NCBI GenBank assembly: GCA_001662425.1
Contig: BDDC01001901.1
Coordinates: forward strand, 1-18,855
Source: Chlamydomonas sphaeroides
Taxonomy: Eukaryota > Chlorophyta > Chlorophyceae > Chlamydomonadales > Chlamydomonadaceae
Direction: 5' to 3'
DNA length: 18,855 nt
Each line of letters starts with the position of its first letter. The first letter of the stretch is position 1. Both the position numbers and the translations under genes were made by a program. The notes under the pieces were generated by a model. The model searched no databases and was not told the DNA's origin. It saw nothing but the letters and a program-made list of their open reading frames with translations. Shown piece after piece: positions 16,701 through 18,855 of this stretch.

Positions 16701-18832
16701 GGGTGGGTGGCTCAGCGCGGAGTCGGGGGCGGGCCCTGTCGACCCTTGGGCATAGCGATGCATTGCGCCCGTTGCATGCCTCGACCCACGGCACCCTGAA
16801 ACCTGCAACCGCACTCGAGACGTGGCAGCGCGCGCTGCTGGGGTCCACGTAGTCCCATTGAATGCCGCGACAGTTACCCCGACACGAACCCTGATGGCTG
16901 TGCCCCGCACCCCCCCCCCCCGCAGCGCTGGTGACGGCCATGCTGCTGCCGCTGGCCGTCATGAGCGCCATCAACATCACCATCGGCAGGTGCGCAGGGT
17001 CACCAATCCCTTACAACGTTGCCACACATCCTTTTGGATCTTATCATGACAACAATGCCGTAGTCGTAGCAACAGCAGCATCAGCCATCAAACGCTACCA
17101 TCGGCAGCTGCGCGGCGCCCGGCGCCCGGCCCCGGTAGTGCTGGACGCTGTGCACGTACACGTGCCTGGCTTCTGCCCCGGGGCCTGCCGCTGCGGTCAC
17201 GGGTGCGGCAGCAGCGGCAGGCCCACCACGCGCACCATTTCAGCCTCCGCCGCCCCTCCCGCCCCTCCCGCCACACTCGCAGCCGGTGGCGTGTGGCGCT
17301 GCGGCGGGCGCAGCTGGCGGGGCGCTGCCTGGCGCACCTGCTCATGCAGGGCGCGCACGGCGACCGCCCGGTCACGCTGGTGAGGCGAGACAAGGGCAGC
17401 GGTCTGGGGGGCTTGCGGGGCAGCGGGCGGTGCAGGCCCCAGCACCGGGAGCACTTGCGGTGCGGCGCAGGGGATGGCAGCGCATGGGGGCAGGGCGCGC
17501 ACGGCGGCCGGCCGGCCAGGCGGGTGGGTGGGTATGAAAGCCCCCCAGTACCGAACACAACCCACTAGCACCCCGACATAAGTCCCACGGGCAGCGGGCT
17601 CAGCGTGTCGCCTGCCGCCCCCCTGCATGCTCCCTTCCTGCTGCTTGCCTCCCCGCCGCCCCCAGATTGGCTTCTCCATGGGCGCGCGCCTGATCTTCCA
17701 CTGCCTGCTGGAGCTCAGCCGCTGCGGCGCACGGGGACTGGTGCGCGCCCGCCGCTGCGACACGCTGTTGCACGTCCCACTGCTGTGCCGTTGACCGCTG
17801 CATCGCCCATTCCTGTGCCGCCATCCCACTCAACGGCCGCTGCATTCCCTGCCACCCAGCGCCTGAATCGCGGTCTGCGGCGCTCCCATGCCTGCATCTG
17901 CACACCTGGCATGCCGCGCCGCTCCGGCCCCTGCCAGCGGCTCGCCGCCTGGCCCCCTCCCCGCCCTCGCGCTCCTAGCCCGCTGTACCTCGTAGCTGCC
18001 CGTGTGCCGGCTGCCGCTCCAACCTCCGCCCCACCTGCCTCCAACCCCCTCCGCCCTGCTGCCCCCTGACCCATGCTCCCCCTTTCCTCCGCAGGTCGAG
18101 TCGGCGGTGCTGCTGGGCACGCCCGTGAGCAGCAACGAGGCGCGCTGGACGCAGGCGCGCGTGGCGGTGTCGGGCCGCCTCGTCAACGCCTTCTCCTCAA
18201 ACGTGAGCGTCCGTTGTGGCAGGGGCGGCGCGCGTGCGTGGGGACGGCGGCGCGAGCAGCGGCAGCTGGGCGGAGGGCGCGAGCGGGCAGGCGGGCTTGG
18301 GAGCAGGCTGGGCCAGGGGGCTCGGGATGTGCCGCTCGGGGCGCATGGGCGCCCCAGTTCCCCCTGCCGTGCCGCTGTAACTTACGCCGCGGCGCTGGTT
18401 GTAAGGCTGCGCAGCACGGCACCCTCCCGGCACCGTTACCCTTCGCTGCGCTGCCGCTGCCGCTGCCGCTGCGCCCGCGCGCCAGGCCTGGCTGCGGCGG
18501 CTTGTCCGGCTCAGCCAACCACCACCAGGGGGGGGGAAGGGCACGCTTGCGCGCTGTGGCCCCGCCCCGCTGTGCGGTGCCATGCGGCCCCCTCCCCTCC
18601 CCTCCCCGATGTCCCTGCCCGCTGCCCCGACGCGCCAGGCCTGGCTGCGGGGCGCCGTGCGGCCTGGCTGCCCACAGGGCCATATGCCCTCGCGCTGTGG
18701 CCCCGCCCTGATCGTGCCATGAACCGCACACCCTTCGCCCTCCTCTGCCCGCTGCCCCGACGCGCCAGGACTGGGTGCTGGGAGTGGTGTACCGGGCGCA
18801 CAGCCGGAGGTCGCTGGTGCAGCGCGCTGCCG
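10789..18832 (+). CDS. TMCO4/DUF726-family membrane protein with alpha/beta-hydrolase domain, twenty exons, 3' end outside window
   Basis: Exons: 10789-10857, 10980-11034, 11138-11208, 11357-11453, 11766-11844, 12044-12553, 12729-12763, 12884-13202, 13330-13396, 13611-13818, 14061-14132, 14390-14503, 14692-16084, 16440-16587, 16663-16702, 16926-16989, 17283-17379, 17666-17740, 18095-18202, 18769-18832; all junctions keep phase (3685 bases, about 1228 residues). Conserved family blocks appear in order: an N-terminal helix (RLSAAALFTLALHTTQ), HKSVLALYELIGACL, YDARARVALRRFCHWL, a Gly/Ala-rich membrane region at residues about 485-560, ELTEFGFWNI, GWVKTPDDFVAPWRPL, then the hydrolase core: SRWRVALRRAQLAG, DRPVTL, GFSMGARLIF with the presumed nucleophile Ser1150, VLLGTPVSSN, and FSSNDWVLGVVYR. 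The catalytic His expected further on lies outside the window. The yeast member, Mil1, is a clathrin-adaptor-linked membrane protein; lipase activity in the family is mostly presumed. Unusual are large low-complexity inserts in exons 6, 8 and above all 13. Confidence 0.93.
14692..16084 (+). other. Giant exon 13 carrying a low-complexity insertion in the DUF726 protein
   Basis: This one exon encodes 465 residues. Only its start (GELTEFGFWNI) and its end (ATLALTIAVNG) match conserved family blocks, which in plant relatives are about 10-20 residues apart. The roughly 430 residues between are Ala/Gly/Pro/Ser-rich with three distinct patches: an acidic run at about 15480-15570 (EEEEEAGGD ... DFDEDEEDRW), an acidic helix-like segment at about 15686-15735 (YVEALLAELDAEEADLD), and a basic-then-aromatic patch at about 15820-15920 (KPRSKKPKAP ... 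SLWQWFKGDKKG). The insertion sits after the membrane region, at the entrance to the hydrolase core. Confidence 0.85.
16107..16195. repeat. Imperfect direct repeat of about 34 bp in intron 13
   Basis: A segment that starts cagtgcc and ends agcatgccgtg occurs at 16107-16141 and again at 16162-16195, with taggcg conserved in the middle. A shorter relative (ccatgccgtgg) occurs near 16268. It lies within the 16085-16439 intron of the DUF726 gene. Confidence 0.7.
16910..16921 (+). repeat. C homopolymer forming the polypyrimidine tract of exon 16
   Basis: A run of twelve C bases directly precedes the gcag acceptor of the exon that begins at 16926. It serves as an extreme polypyrimidine tract and is a likely site of length variation or sequencing error. 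Confidence 0.85.
18443..18769 (+). repeat. Three copies of a 3' splice-site segment in intron 19
   Basis: The acceptor of exon 20 (AG at 18767-18768) is preceded by a 25-base sequence at 18745-18769 that is repeated exactly at 18615-18639, including its own AG at 18637-18638. A third, more diverged copy ends with AG at 18484-18485. The bases after all three AGs are related (cctggctgcgg twice, actgggtgctgg at the true exon). A ctgtggccccgcc element also recurs near 18557 and 18698, so the unit is about 130-150 bp. Confidence 0.82.
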
Positions 18833-18855
18833 GTGGGTCGGTGGGTGGGTGGGTG

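Noticed and set aside
1..18855. CRISPR array, prokaryotic operon, phage or insertion sequence
   Set aside because: The repeats lack regular spacers, the genes are intron-rich and eukaryotic, and no integrase, transposase or reverse transcriptase was recognised.

Overview
The window looks like nuclear DNA of a volvocalean green alga (Chlamydomonas/Volvox relatives). The coding sequence is very GC-rich with strong G/C preference at third codon positions. Genes are cut into many small exons by GT...AG introns of about 55-620 bp, and the proteins carry long Ala/Gly/Pro/Gln-rich inserts. Nothing resembles a bacterial operon, phage, plasmid or CRISPR. All gene models are hand-spliced from splice-site sequence, phase agreement and protein sense; no transcript evidence was available.

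Layout. (1) 1-2722, + strand: the 3' part of an unrecognised gene, four exons ending in a long low-complexity tail. (2) 2723-4811: about 2.1 kb between convergent genes, less GC-rich, with short tandem repeats and many perfect palindromes. (3) 4812-6216, - strand: a five-exon gene for a 241-residue protein of unknown function with a hydrophobic C-terminus. (4) 6217-7240: no convincing gene; one possible TGTAA-type polyadenylation signal for the next gene. (5) 7241-8357, - strand: exons of a coiled-coil protein joined by phase-2 introns. (6) 8667-9230, - strand: exons of a second unrecognised protein, possibly the same gene as (5). (7) 9427-10435, - strand: a two-exon gene whose 269-residue product has an N-terminal MIT-like helical domain and a C-terminal MYND zinc finger. 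(8) 10436-10788: a 353-bp divergent promoter region. (9) 10789-18855, + strand: twenty exons of a TMCO4/DUF726-family membrane protein with an alpha/beta-hydrolase domain (GFSMG nucleophile elbow), running off the right edge.

The best supported gene is the DUF726 gene: all nineteen exon junctions keep phase, and the conserved blocks appear in the order known from plant and animal relatives. It carries an insertion of roughly 430 residues, encoded by one 1.39-kb exon, between the membrane region and the hydrolase core. The MIT-MYND gene and the DUF726 gene are head to head and may share regulation. An MIT domain suggests contact with ESCRT/membrane-trafficking machinery, and the DUF726 family is membrane associated (the yeast member Mil1 is linked to clathrin adaptors), so a trafficking connection is a reasonable but unproven guess.
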